DNA from: FEN-1139 sp038207155
Lineage (GTDB): Bacteria; Myxococcota_A; Polyangia; Polyangiales; Polyangiaceae
Length of the DNA: 64,000 nt
Reading direction: 5' to 3'
Assembly: GCA_038207155.1 (NCBI GenBank)
Contig: JBBRAB010000017.1
Span: forward strand, 36,246-100,245
The position numbers were made by a program, and so were the translations under genes. The notes beneath the pieces are model-generated. The model saw nothing but the letters and a program-made list of their open reading frames with translations, was not told where the DNA came from and made no database searches. Positions 7,238-15,677 of the stretch are shown piece by piece (position 1 is the stretch's first letter; each line of letters opens with the position of its first letter).

Positions 7238-9244
7238 CTAGCTGGTCACGATCGACAGCTTGGTCTTGCCGCCCGGGAGACGCTCGTCGGAGATGCCCTC
7301 GAGGAAGGCCTCAATCGGCATCGCGCCGAGCTCACCACTCACGCGCGAGCGCACGTTGATGGTGTCGGACTCTTGTTCTTTTTCTCCCACCACCACGATG
7401 TACGGCACCTTCTGCATGCTGGCCTCGCGGATCTTGTAACCCACGCGGTCCGAGCTCAGGTTGGTCTCGACGCGCAGCCCGTTGTCGAGCAAGCGCGCGG
7501 TGACGGTCTTGGCGTAGTCGTTGAAGCGCTCACCGACGGGGATCACTGTGACCTGCAAGGGGGCGAGCCACAGCGGGAACGCTCCCGCGAAGTTCTCGAT
7601 GATGATCCCGAGGAAGCGCTCGATGCTGCCGTAGCAGGCGCGGTGCAGCATGACCGGCGTGTGCCGCGCGCCGTCGGCGCCGACATACTCAAGCCCGAAG
7701 CGACCCGGCATCGAGAAATCGAGCTGGATCGTGCCGCACTGCCACGAGCGCTTGAGCACGTCGCGGATGTGGAAATCGATCTTGGGGCCGTAGAAGGCTC
7801 CGTCGCCGGGGTTGACCTGATACTCGATGCCCGAGCTATCGAGCGCACCCTGAAGCGCGCTCTCGGCCTGACTCCACATCGCGTCGCTGCCGATGCTCTT
7901 GGCAGGACGCGTGGACAGCTCGATACGCACGTCGGTGAGGTCAAACGTCGCGTAGACCTCCTTGAAGAACGCGATCAGCATCGAGATCTCGCCCTCGATC
8001 TGGTCGGCGGTGCAGAAGTGATGCGCGTCGTCCTGGGTGAAGGCCTGCACGCGGAACAGCCCGTGACGGACGCCGGACATCTCACGGCGATGCACGAGAC
8101 CCATCTCCGCAATCCGCAGCGGGAACTCGTTGTGGCTGTGCAGACGGCTGCGGTACACGAGCAAGTGGCCCGGGCAGTTCATGGGCTTGAGCGCCATGGG
8201 CCGCTCTTCCTCGACATTGTCGTGGATGACGGCTGGGTTCTTCTCGTCACGCAGCTTGAGCTTCGTGAAGAACATGTGCTCGAGGTAATTGTCGTAGTGC
8301 CCCGAGGTGTGCCAGAGCTGCTCGGAGAGCACCAGTGGCGTGCGCACCTCTCGGTAACCGCGCCGCCGCAGCAGACCGCGCATGTAGTCGACGAGCGTGT
8401 TGAAGAGTGAGGCGCCGCGCGGGAAAAAGAAGGGAAATCCCGGGGCTTCGTCGTGGAAAGTGAACAGGTTGAGCTGCTCGCCGAGCACGCGATGGTCACG
8501 CTTGCGAGCCTCTTCCTGCTGATGCAGGAAGTCCTCGAGCTCTTGCTTGCTGAAAAACGCGATGCCGTACACGCGCACCAGCTGCTCGCGGTTGGCGTCG
8601 CCACGCCAGTAAGCACCGCTCACCTTGGTGAGCTTGACATGCTGCAACCAGTTGGTGCTCGGGACGTGCGGGCCGCGGCAGAGATCCACGAAATCCCCAT
8701 GCTTGTAGAAGCTGAGATCGGAGCCGCGCTCACGGATGCCCTCGACCAGCTCGGCCTTGAACTTGTTTTGTCCCCCGTCGATCGCCTTGTAGCGAGCGTA
8801 GGTCTCGTCGGCGTCGTCTTTGACGACGCAGCGCTGAAACGGCAGGTTCTCCTTAGCGATGCGCAGCATTTCTGCTTCGATCTTGGGGAAATCCTCGGGA
8901 GTGATCTTGCCGGCGTCGGGCAAAAACAGGTCGTAATAAAAGCCCTCTTCGATGGCCGGGCCAATCGTGAGCTGAGCCTTCGGAAAGACGCGCAGGATGG
9001 CGTCCGCCATCACATGCGCGGCCGAGTGCCGGAGCACCTCCAGGGCATCAGCGTCCTTTTTGGTGAGCAGTGCCACCGTGGCACCGTCGGGGAGCGCCAC
9101 CTGGAGATCGCGGATCTCCCCGTTGACCCTGGCGGCCACGGCGGCCTTGGCGAGACCGGGCCCGATCGACGCGGCTAGATCCGCGGCGGTGGCTCCAAGG
9201 GCGAGCTGCTTCTGACTCCCGTCGGGGAGTGATATCGTGATCAT
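7238..9244 (-). CDS. thrS: threonine--tRNA ligase
   Basis: 668 residues, the normal full length. It charges tRNA-Thr in the cytoplasm. Order: N-terminal TGS domain (1-60), editing domain with HSAAH (His73, His77) and a second His/Cys motif further on, class II catalytic core with MNCPGH and LVHRREMSGVRHGLFRVQAF (motif 2), then HRACYGSIERFLG (motif 3) and a C-terminal anticodon-binding domain. The zinc ligands Cys and His of the core are visible. The ATG is preceded by AGAAAGG at 10 bases. It stands alone; the infC-rpmI-rplT neighbours common in other bacteria are absent here. Confidence 0.98.
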   Translation of the reverse strand: MITISLPDGSQKQLALGATAADLAASIGPGLAKAAVAARVNGEIRDLQVALPDGATVALLTKKDADALEVLRHSAAHVMADAILRVFPKAQLTIGPAIEEGFYYDLFLPDAGKITPEDFPKIEAEMLRIAKENLPFQRCVVKDDADETYARYKAIDGGQNKFKAELVEGIRERGSDLSFYKHGDFVDLCRGPHVPSTNWLQHVKLTKVSGAYWRGDANREQLVRVYGIAFFSKQELEDFLHQQEEARKRDHRVLGEQLNLFTFHDEAPGFPFFFPRGASLFNTLVDYMRGLLRRRGYREVRTPLVLSEQLWHTSGHYDNYLEHMFFTKLKLRDEKNPAVIHDNVEEERPMALKPMNCPGHLLVYRSRLHSHNEFPLRIAEMGLVHRREMSGVRHGLFRVQAFTQDDAHHFCTADQIEGEISMLIAFFKEVYATFDLTDVRIELSTRPAKSIGSDAMWSQAESALQGALDSSGIEYQVNPGDGAFYGPKIDFHIRDVLKRSWQCGTIQLDFSMPGRFGLEYVGADGARHTPVMLHRACYGSIERFLGIIIENFAGAFPLWLAPLQVTVIPVGERFNDYAKTVTARLLDNGLRVETNLSSDRVGYKIREASMQKVPYIVVVGEKEQESDTINVRSRVSGELGAMPIEAFLEGISDERLPGGKTKLSIVTS

Positions 9245-9417
9245 CGATGTTCAGCCTTTCTCGGTGGCGCGGATACGAGCCGGCTACCGCTTCGTCACGG
9301 CGGAAACAACCCGTCGAGACCGGCGAAACATAACGCGTTCTGGCCCAGGGTCCAGAGGTCCGCTCCTGCCCTTTGGTCGACCCGGACTTAGCGAAGCGCG
9401 CTGCGCTGGCCGGGCGC

Positions 9418-10032
9418 CTACTTGATCCAGCGAAATTCCATGCCGGCTGCGCGTGCGGCTTCGCCGTCGGCGTCGTCACGGTCCCCAATCACCAAACAGC
9501 GATTGGGCTCGACCCCGAGGGCCTCGGCTGCGAGCAGAAAGCCGTCGGGTGAGGGCTTGAGGTGCCGCGGTCCGCCGGGCTCACCGCTGGCGATCACGCG
9601 ATCAAACAGCTCGAAGGCGCTCAGGCTCTTGAGCTTGTCCGTCGCGGGATAGTCGCTGACGAGCGCGGTGCGTCCGCCGTCATTGCGAAAGATGGAAATC
9701 TCAGCCAGCAGCTCGCGTCGCCGAAGGCCCTTGAGGTAGCGGCAGGGGCGACGAATCATGTAGTCGCGCACGAGCGCTTCGACCTCGTCCTCGGGCAGGG
9801 CCATGCCGAGCGCCGTGCGCGCCAGCTGCGCGTGAAACGGCGTGGGATCGCACTCGGCGCCTTCGTGCCTGAGGCACTCATGCTCGTGACGGAAGCGCCG
9901 AATGACCTCGAGTTTGCGGCGACCGGCCATCAGCAGCTCGGCTGCCATCAGGAGCTTGAGCGGCAAGGGGCGATAGAGCGTGCCGTCGAGATCGACCAGC
10001 CAGGCGTCGTGGGTGCGTGGAGCCTGCGTCAT
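9418..10032 (-). CDS. HAD-family hydrolase (probable phosphatase)
   Basis: 204 residues. Motif I DLDGTL with nucleophile Asp16, motif II VSDYP, the Lys of KPSPDG (motif III) and motif IV GDRDDADGEAA mark a haloacid dehalogenase-type phosphatase with a helical cap between motifs I and II. The substrate cannot be read from sequence. Its ATG overlaps the stop of the upstream reductase-like gene in ATGA, so the two are translationally coupled, third in an operon after the rlmN-like gene. Confidence 0.9.
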   Translation of the reverse strand: MTQAPRTHDAWLVDLDGTLYRPLPLKLLMAAELLMAGRRKLEVIRRFRHEHECLRHEGAECDPTPFHAQLARTALGMALPEDEVEALVRDYMIRRPCRYLKGLRRRELLAEISIFRNDGGRTALVSDYPATDKLKSLSAFELFDRVIASGEPGGPRHLKPSPDGFLLAAEALGVEPNRCLVIGDRDDADGEAARAAGMEFRWIK

Positions 10033-10850
10033 CGGGACTCCTGAGGGAGGGCAAGCGCATCAAGCGCGGGAGTGGAAAGACCAAGCTGCCGAGCCGCCTC
10101 GAGCGCGTGCTGCAAGCGCAGCGGTGCCGAGCGGCCAGCGCAGGCATGGCGAGGCTCAGCTTCAAGGGCGCGCGTGAGCTCGAGCCGCAGCGCCGTGCTC
10201 GGGAGACTCATTCCGAGCAAGGCCTGCTCGAGTTCGAAGGCGTCGTTGAACACTCGCTCGAGCAGATCCGGGTGCTGGTGCAGGAGCGTTCCGACGTCGC
10301 TGTCGATGGCTACGCCGCACGCGTTCGTGACGAGAATGTAGATGTTTTTCAGGGCGAGCTCGAACTGGAGTCGCTCACGCTCTGGCTCGACATGCGCCGC
10401 AAGTCCCTGGCGCTCGAGCAGCTGCGTCACCAGCACCGCGTGGGGTCCGTAGACCGGAGTCGACAGCAGGGGACGCGCGACGCGGCCCGGCTTTTTCTCG
10501 AACCAGACGACCGCCACGGTGGGCTCGGGCAGACCGCGCTTTTCCCAGACTGCCGGGCGCAGTTCGTTCTGCACCAGCACGAGGTTCGATGCGTAGCTAC
10601 GCAGGGGCCCGTCGAGCACGCTGGCAAGATCGGCTTCACCGACGGTGACGATGCACAGGCTAACTCTGGGGTGGGCCGCCACGATGCTCGCCATGTCGCT
10701 GCGCCGGAGCAATGGCGTTACCGACACTCCGAGCTTGAGCAGTCCCAAACTGAACACTCCACCGAGCTCGCCCTGTCCGACGACGAGCGCGGGGGCGAGA
10801 TTGGTCTGAGGAGGAAGGGACGAGAACACCATGCGAAACCGCCTTCGCAC
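10029..10850 (-). CDS. ketopantoate reductase-like oxidoreductase
   Basis: 273 residues. The N-terminus carries a Rossmann motif (VVGQGELGG) followed by beta-alpha repeats ending LVLVQNELRP. In the C-terminal half, LALKNIYILVTNACG matches the Lys...Asn pair of the PanE/ApbA fold. True PanE proteins reduce 2-dehydropantoate with NADPH; here the GxGxxG is changed to GQGELGG and the similarity is distant, so the substrate is open. The first Met (10850) or the one six codons in may be the start. It sits between rlmN-like (56 bp upstream) and HAD (ATGA overlap). Confidence 0.7.
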   Translation of the reverse strand: MRRRFRMVFSSLPPQTNLAPALVVGQGELGGVFSLGLLKLGVSVTPLLRRSDMASIVAAHPRVSLCIVTVGEADLASVLDGPLRSYASNLVLVQNELRPAVWEKRGLPEPTVAVVWFEKKPGRVARPLLSTPVYGPHAVLVTQLLERQGLAAHVEPERERLQFELALKNIYILVTNACGVAIDSDVGTLLHQHPDLLERVFNDAFELEQALLGMSLPSTALRLELTRALEAEPRHACAGRSAPLRLQHALEAARQLGLSTPALDALALPQESR

Positions 10851-10906
10851 TTAGCCGATCCCCGACACGAGCGCGAGGGGGCGTCGCGGAATTCCGCGCG
10901 GGTCGT

Positions 10907-11965
10907 TCAGCCGGTGTGCTGGGCGGCGAGTTGACCGCAGGCCGCCGCGATGTCGGCTCCACCTGAGTAGCGTCGCACCACCGGAAAACCGGCCGAACGG
11001 AGCGACTCACGGAACCGCTCGGCCTCGTCAGCCGTGGCTCGTCGAAAGGGATCCTCGCCTCCGATAGGATTGTACGGAACGAGGGAAACGCGGGGCATCA
11101 ACCCCGAACGCGCAGCGAGCTCGAGCGCCAGCTCGCGCAGCGCGGCGGCGTCCTCGGGTGAGGTGTTGACGCCCGACAGCAGGGTCACCGCGAGCATCGG
11201 AGCGTTGGCGGTCTGGCGCACATGGTCGACGACGGCGTCGAGCACCGAGCGCAGAGGCTGCGCCCCCTCGATCGGCATCAGTTGGCGGCGCAGCTCGGGG
11301 CGCGCCGAGCCGAGGGACCAGCCAAGACGGATCCGAAGCTGGGACTCAGTGAGGCGGCGAATGCCCGAAGCGATGCCCGAGGTGCAGACCGTGATGTTGC
11401 GCTGGTCGATGGCCTGGAGGGCGGGATGCGAGAGCACCTCGATGGCGGTGATGACGCGCTCGACGTTGGCCAGGGGCTCGCCCATGCCCTGAAACACCAC
11501 CCCGTGGATCCGGGTTTTTTCGGGCAAATCGAGCCGAACGCGCCGCACCTGCTCAACGATCTCCCAGGTCTCAAGGTTCCGCGTCAGTCCGAGTCGCCCG
11601 GTGGCGCAAAAGCGACAATCGAGCGCGCAGCCGACCTGGGACGACACGCAGACCGTGAAGCGACCGGCCTTTTCGAGTGGGATCCGCACGCATTCGACGC
11701 GTGCGCCGTCCTCGCTCGCCATCAGGTATTTGACGAAGCCGTCGCAGGGCGAGGCCGCCCGCTCTGCGATCTCCAGCTGCCCGATGCGGTAATCGAGGGC
11801 GAGCCGCTGACGGGTTTGGCGAGAAACTCGCGAACTTGGCTCACGGAACGGGTCTTTGTCGCGCTGGTGGATGGCCGCACAGAAGCGCCGGACGTCCCCC
11901 GCTTCGCAGCCGACCCGCGTTGCCAGAGCCTCAGGCAGCTCACCTTGAATCGCGCACAGGGGCAC
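10907..11965 (-). CDS. RlmN-like radical SAM rRNA methyltransferase
   Basis: 352 residues. RlmN methylates C2 of A2503 in 23S rRNA and A37 of some tRNAs. The radical SAM cluster motif CALDCRFC (Cys113, Cys117, Cys120) is present, as are GMGEPL for SAM binding, the conserved C-terminal Cys343 in AAACGQL (methyl carrier) and a Glu near 91. The usual VSLHA stretch after the barrel reads WSLGS, so the His-containing motif is altered; this may be a divergent RlmN/Cfr-family member. First gene of a minus-strand operon; divergent from the metallo-hydrolase. Confidence 0.88.
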   Translation of the reverse strand: MPLCAIQGELPEALATRVGCEAGDVRRFCAAIHQRDKDPFREPSSRVSRQTRQRLALDYRIGQLEIAERAASPCDGFVKYLMASEDGARVECVRIPLEKAGRFTVCVSSQVGCALDCRFCATGRLGLTRNLETWEIVEQVRRVRLDLPEKTRIHGVVFQGMGEPLANVERVITAIEVLSHPALQAIDQRNITVCTSGIASGIRRLTESQLRIRLGWSLGSARPELRRQLMPIEGAQPLRSVLDAVVDHVRQTANAPMLAVTLLSGVNTSPEDAAALRELALELAARSGLMPRVSLVPYNPIGGEDPFRRATADEAERFRESLRSAGFPVVRRYSGGADIAAACGQLAAQHTG

Positions 11966-12090
11966 CCCCGGGTCCTAGCGGAACGTTTGCTGCCGGACAA
12001 GCGGGCCCGTCCCCGCACTTCGATAAGTGCGCGACGTCCCGACGCCCCCTTACACATCTCCGCCCGGCGATGGTAGGCTCAGCCTCAACC

Positions 12091-12912
12091 ATGGGTTTTG
12101 GCCTCACCTTCTGGGGTGTCCGCGGCAGCATCGCCTGTCCGTCCCCCGACTACGTGACCTTCGGGGGCAACACGAGCTGCATTGAGCTTGAGGTTGCCGA
12201 CCAGCGCATCATTCTCGATGCGGGAACGGGCCTGCGCGAGCTCGGCAATCACTACCTGCGCGGCGACGTGCGTGAAGCGACGATGCTGCTCACCCACACT
12301 CACTGGGATCACATCAACGGTTTTCCGTTCTTCAAGCCCGCCTACACGCCGGCGCGGACCTTCCGCATCATGGCGGGGCACCTTGGCGAGGGCGGAGTGC
12401 GGAATGTGCTCTCGGGGCAAATGGCCGATCCGACCTTTCCCGTGCCGATCGAGGCGATGAGGTCGCGCCTCGAGTTTGAGGACTTCAAGGCAGGCGATGA
12501 TTTCCAGCTTGGGGGTTTGGTGCACGTGCGCACGGCAGCCCTGCGACACCCCAATGGTGCAACGGGTTACCGCATTGAGCATGGGGGTCGCGCGGTTTGC
12601 TACGTCACCGATACCGAGCATATCCCGGGTAAGCCCGATCAGCGCGTCCTCGGCCTGATCGAGGGCGCCGATCTCGTTATCTACGACTGCACCTACTCGG
12701 ACGAAGAGTTTCCTGAGCGCGTCGGCTGGGGACACTCCACCTGGCAAGAGGCGATTCGCCTGTGTCGGGCGGCTAACGTCAAGCGGCTCGCGATCTTTCA
12801 TCACGATCCCGACAACGACGACCGCATCATGCACCTCGTCGAGGACAAGGCGCGTGCGCTCTGGGACGGCGCGTTCGTCGCTCGCGAAAAATCGCACCTC
12901 GATTTCGGTTGA
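12091..12912 (+). CDS. MBL-fold metallo-hydrolase (PDE-like)
   Basis: About 273 residues. THTHWDH (His69, His71, Asp73, His74) is the dinuclear metal motif of the metallo-beta-lactamase fold; the N-terminus (WGVRGSI...GGNTSCIEL) and later DTEH and FHHDP match the branch that includes cyclic nucleotide or phosphoribosyl phosphodiesterases. A phosphodiesterase role is inference. An in-frame ATG at 12070 is an alternative start; 12091 is chosen because homology-like sequence begins there. No strong ribosome site is seen for either. Confidence 0.88.
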   Translation: MGFGLTFWGVRGSIACPSPDYVTFGGNTSCIELEVADQRIILDAGTGLRELGNHYLRGDVREATMLLTHTHWDHINGFPFFKPAYTPARTFRIMAGHLGEGGVRNVLSGQMADPTFPVPIEAMRSRLEFEDFKAGDDFQLGGLVHVRTAALRHPNGATGYRIEHGGRAVCYVTDTEHIPGKPDQRVLGLIEGADLVIYDCTYSDEEFPERVGWGHSTWQEAIRLCRAANVKRLAIFHHDPDNDDRIMHLVEDKARALWDGAFVAREKSHLDFG

Positions 12913-12938
12913 GTAACGGTCGCGCGCGCTCCGGCAGC

Positions 12939-15677
12939 TCAGTCGTCGTCTGGTGACCAACAGAGCCCGACCGGCAGCTCTTCGCCAAAGCGCGCGATCT
13001 GCTCGGCCTCGTCCACGGGCAGCCACTGGCGCACTCCGCGCACCCAGAGCTCCGGAGCGCCATGTCGTTCGAGCCTGAGCGCCACCTCCTCGCGCAGGGA
13101 CTCACTGACGTCGAGGCTGCGCTCGCCGGTCACTCGCGCCATCCACGCGGCAGCTTTGGCAATGCTTGGGAGCTCGTCCCAGCGCTCGCGCAGCAGATGG
13201 TCGAGCCAGACTTCCACCTGGCGTGGCGGCACCACGTGGTGCGCCCCGGCGTAGAGCGGCACGCGCGCACCGATCCGCCCAAGTGCGGCAAATAGACCTG
13301 GATCACGTTTCGTCCAGGTGCGCTCGAGCAGGGTTTCGCCGAGGGCCGTACGCTCGCGCAGCTCCAGGCGCTCGAGCGCCGCGACGCACTCCAGGAGCTC
13401 TGGCTCGGCGAGGGGACGCCAAGGCTTGACGTTTCCTTTGCGACGCTCCGCCCTTGGGGACAGCACGGGCTGCAGTCGTTCGCACAGCAGGCTCTGCTCG
13501 GCGGTATCCATGCCGCCTGCCAGGCGTCGCCAAGCGATGAAGAACTGCTGCCAACCGCGGATCTCGTCCGGGAACGCTAGGCCTTCGCCGAGCACCGAGG
13601 CCAGGTGACGCACGCGCGTGCGGTCGAGCGGAAACCCGAAGCCGGGGCGCAGCAGAAAGCCGGCGAGTTGCCAGAAGATGCGTTCGTGGTCCGGCGTGCG
13701 GCGACGCGCCTTGAGTCCCCGTGACAGCTCGTCCAGCAGCTGACGATTGAGCTCGAGCGACCAGCGCGCGCGGGGACCGAGCAGCTTGTCCAGCTTGCGA
13801 AACAGCTCTTTCGTCTCGCGTGGTTCCACGCCGCTCCGGCCCTTACCAAAGACGCGCGAGATGGCCTCTTGCGCCTCGGCCATGGCGCTGCGACCCGGAG
13901 CCACCGACGGCGCCACCGAGGGGCGGAGCTCCGGCTCTTGGCCGCGCAGCTCGAACGCCAGCGCAAAGCGCTTGCCCGCTAACGGACCCTCGCCGCGCCC
14001 AACGCAGTGCAGCTCGAGTGTGCCGACCGCGCTCAGCTCACCCTCGAGCAGCACCGGCAACGCAGCCCCCTTCGGCCCCGCCCCGAGCTCCGCTGCCAAC
14101 GGCGCGACCAGCTCAAATTCGTCACCGAGTTCCACCACCTGACCCGCAGCGTGCAGGGGGCCACAGTCGGTCGAGTACAGCTCGAAGCGCACGAGCTCTC
14201 CGAGCCTCAGGCTGAGGCCCGGCAGCTCTGCGCGGTGGGGTTCCCCTTCGCGAGCACCACGCGGCACCACGCAGACGCCGCGTGGGCGAACGCTGGACTG
14301 TCCTTGCAGCTCGAGGCCGACGAAATAGCCATGAGCCGAGCCACCGCCGATGCGTCGGCCGCGTCCCGACAGCGCTCGCCCAAAGAGGGCGGCTCCGCGC
14401 GCCACCGCCAGCTCCGGGTGAGGTTGCGGTAGCACGAGCGGCGACGCGCCGAGCAGGGGTTCGAGCGCGTCAAGCAGCCGCTGCGTGAAGCGCGCTGAGC
14501 GAAAGGGACCGCCATTGAACAGCAGCGCGTCGATGCGCTGCTCGGGCGACAAGTGACGCGCCAAAAATGCCGCAATATGCCTGGTAATCGCGGGATCAGA
14601 CTCGTAGGGCAGACCGAGCCCGACCAGGGCCGCGCGGCGCCGCGGTACTGCGCACTCGCGCTCGACCGGCGGCAGAAAACCGTCGAGCACCCAGGCCTCG
14701 AGCTCCTCACGAGTCACGCGCGCGCTGCGCGTGCTGCCGACCAGCGCCGAGCCGCGACGACCGAGCGTGACGACGCCTTCGGTGGGCGCGTCCGCCGACA
14801 GCAATTGTTCCTTGAGTTCGCGGCATGCCAGCGTGAGCTCGACGAACTCGCTCGCCTCCAGACTGTCGCGCTCGCCCGCCAGTCGCGCCTCGAGCTGATG
14901 GGCGATGGCGCGATCGATGTTGTCCCCGCCGAGCAGCAGATGCGCTCCGACGGCGGTGCGCTCGACGCTGAGCGTACCCGCTGCGTCGCGCCGCACCTCG
15001 AGCAGCGTCAGATCGGTGGTGCCACCGCCCACATCGCAGACCAGCACGCGCCGGCTCGCTTGCGGCGATTCGACTGACGCAAACAGGCTCTCGATGCCCT
15101 CGCGCTGCATGAAATCGTAGAACGCGGCCTGGGGTTCTTCGAGCAGACGCACCTGCAGACCGAGCTGCCGCGCCGCTTGCAAGGTGAGCTCGCGCGCGGT
15201 CGGATCGAACGAGGCTGGGACGGTCAGGATCACGCTCTGTTGCGCCAGTAATTCCCCAGGATATGCCTGTTCGAAGGCGTCGCGCAGGCTCGCCAGCAGG
15301 CGCGCGCTGGCCTCGACGGGCGAGAGCTTCGGCCCCTCGTCGCTGCCCCAAGGCAGGATCGCCGCGGTGCGCTCCACGCGCGGGTGACATAGCCAACTCT
15401 TGGCACTCGAGATGGTGCGCTTCGGGAGCTCGCGTCCGCGCCGGCGCGCGTAGTCACCCACCAGCCAAGCGTCGGGCGCAAGGCCTGGGAACTCGCCGCC
15501 GAGTGGCGCGTGCAGCACACTCGGGAGGGTGAGCTCGCTGCTGGTTTGGCCCGGCGCGGTGACGCGCGTGATCGGAACGACTTGCGGCGCTCCGTCCTCC
15601 GCAAGCCTCGCGGTCGAAATGACGCAGTGGGTCGTACCGAGATCGAGTCCGACGCTAAAGCGCGCCTGACCGCTCAC
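12939..15677 (-). CDS. Hsp70-like protein with long C-terminal extension (DUF3731-type)
   Basis: 912 residues. The N-terminal actin/Hsp70 ATPase has phosphate-1 motif LDLGTTHC (about 10-18), DVGGGTTDLTLLE (phosphate-2, about 215) and FNGGPFRS (adenosine region). A beta-rich segment in place of the DnaK substrate-binding domain ends near 590. The last 310 residues are helical, Arg/Leu-rich and unrelated to the DnaK lid; they resemble the DUF3731 region seen in other large Hsp70-like proteins (family recall, not searched). It starts inside the stop of the upstream Hsp70 gene (ATGA). No J-protein or nucleotide exchange factor is encoded nearby. Confidence 0.88.
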   Translation of the reverse strand: MSGQARFSVGLDLGTTHCVISTARLAEDGAPQVVPITRVTAPGQTSSELTLPSVLHAPLGGEFPGLAPDAWLVGDYARRRGRELPKRTISSAKSWLCHPRVERTAAILPWGSDEGPKLSPVEASARLLASLRDAFEQAYPGELLAQQSVILTVPASFDPTARELTLQAARQLGLQVRLLEEPQAAFYDFMQREGIESLFASVESPQASRRVLVCDVGGGTTDLTLLEVRRDAAGTLSVERTAVGAHLLLGGDNIDRAIAHQLEARLAGERDSLEASEFVELTLACRELKEQLLSADAPTEGVVTLGRRGSALVGSTRSARVTREELEAWVLDGFLPPVERECAVPRRRAALVGLGLPYESDPAITRHIAAFLARHLSPEQRIDALLFNGGPFRSARFTQRLLDALEPLLGASPLVLPQPHPELAVARGAALFGRALSGRGRRIGGGSAHGYFVGLELQGQSSVRPRGVCVVPRGAREGEPHRAELPGLSLRLGELVRFELYSTDCGPLHAAGQVVELGDEFELVAPLAAELGAGPKGAALPVLLEGELSAVGTLELHCVGRGEGPLAGKRFALAFELRGQEPELRPSVAPSVAPGRSAMAEAQEAISRVFGKGRSGVEPRETKELFRKLDKLLGPRARWSLELNRQLLDELSRGLKARRRTPDHERIFWQLAGFLLRPGFGFPLDRTRVRHLASVLGEGLAFPDEIRGWQQFFIAWRRLAGGMDTAEQSLLCERLQPVLSPRAERRKGNVKPWRPLAEPELLECVAALERLELRERTALGETLLERTWTKRDPGLFAALGRIGARVPLYAGAHHVVPPRQVEVWLDHLLRERWDELPSIAKAAAWMARVTGERSLDVSESLREEVALRLERHGAPELWVRGVRQWLPVDEAEQIARFGEELPVGLCWSPDDD

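Noticed and set aside
7193..8410. 405-residue plus-strand frame opposite thrS
   Set aside because: The minus strand encodes a complete threonyl-tRNA synthetase with all motifs; the opposite frame has none.
9245..9417. T-box or other riboswitch leader of thrS
   Set aside because: No T-box core sequence or terminator/antiterminator pair could be seen in the 173 bp upstream.
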